Source: Helopsaltes ochotensis (Eukaryota > Chordata > Aves > Passeriformes > Locustellidae). From it: a stretch of DNA of 64,000 bases. The translations under genes and the position numbers were made by a program. Position 1 is the first letter of the stretch. Each line of letters begins with the position of its first letter. The notes below the pieces were generated by a model. The model saw only the letters and a program-made list of their open reading frames with translations, ran no database searches and was not told the origin of the DNA. This document shows positions 63,953 to 64,000 of the stretch, piece by piece. The stretch spans positions 450,741 through 514,740 of the forward strand of contig VXBM01000192.1 of the NCBI GenBank assembly GCA_013400155.1, given 5' to 3'.

Positions 63953-64000
<48 letters not shown>
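63953..64000. repeat. Poly(T) tract cut by window end
   Basis: At least 48 T follow TGTTCTTCC and run to the last base of the window. The true length is unknown. Confidence 0.97.

Larger units (their letters stand above)
53506..64000 (+). other. RASA3: RASA3 intron 3 (5' part)
   Basis: This is a phase-1 intron, open at the window end. It contains a long minus-strand CR1 copy, a CpG-enriched patch near 62.85-63.36 kb and a terminal poly(T). I searched by eye for an exon 4 encoding the start of the second C2-domain linker and saw none. Frames such as 60752-61063 have no matching splice structure or family resemblance. Confidence 0.85.

Noticed and set aside
53506..64000. RASA3 exon 4
   Set aside because: I looked for a frame matching the residues after SIIG behind an AG acceptor and found none, so it probably lies beyond the window.
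1..64000. tRNA, rRNA, CRISPR, bacterial or phage systems
   Set aside because: No cloverleaf with A/B boxes, no spaced direct-repeat array and no prokaryotic gene organisation was seen; the window is vertebrate genomic DNA.

Overview
This is vertebrate nuclear DNA, most likely from a bird. The interspersed repeats I recognise are 5'-truncated CR1 LINEs, the main retrotransposon of bird (and other sauropsid) genomes. Genes are sparse, introns are long and AT-rich, and CpG is concentrated in a few islands. I see no bacterial, phage, CRISPR or operon-type structure, and no complete gene. The many short open frames are chance frames in non-coding sequence, in homopolymers or in CR1 copies.

The one gene I can identify is RASA3 (GAP1-IP4BP, a Ras/Rap GTPase-activating protein), on the + strand and only partly present. 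Two internal coding exons are clear. Exon 2 (42088-42205) and exon 3 (53402-53505) both have AG/GT splice borders, and their frames join cleanly through a split Cys codon. Together they encode about 74 residues of the first C2 domain. The 3' part of the gene lies beyond position 64000. The first coding exon, which carries the start codon, is not visible. The best place for it is the 820-base run of N (4187-5006) inside a CpG island, which is probably the RASA3 promoter.

Layout: 1-4044 is gene-free sequence upstream of the presumed promoter, with a 177-base poly(T) tract. 4045-6430 is the promoter neighbourhood: a pure pyrimidine tract, a CpG island with the gap, a CpG-containing AT-rich stretch, and a second GC-rich cluster with a strong CTCF-like motif. 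About 6430-42087 is presumed intron 1, with one CR1 copy, simple repeats, a GC-rich anomalous segment near 20.8-21.15 kb and a homeodomain-type TAAT cluster at 18.75 kb. 42206-53401 is intron 2, with a decayed CR1 and a 71-base poly(T). 53506-64000 is the visible part of intron 3, with a long CR1 copy, a CpG-enriched patch near 62.85-63.36 kb and a poly(T) tract cut by the window end.

I found no convincing new biological system. The items most worth checking are the three long poly(T) tracts of the same polarity, the missing first exon, the candidate internal promoter or regulatory patches, and the CTCF-like site. Everything about regulation or conservation is inference from base composition and motifs; no alignment could be run.
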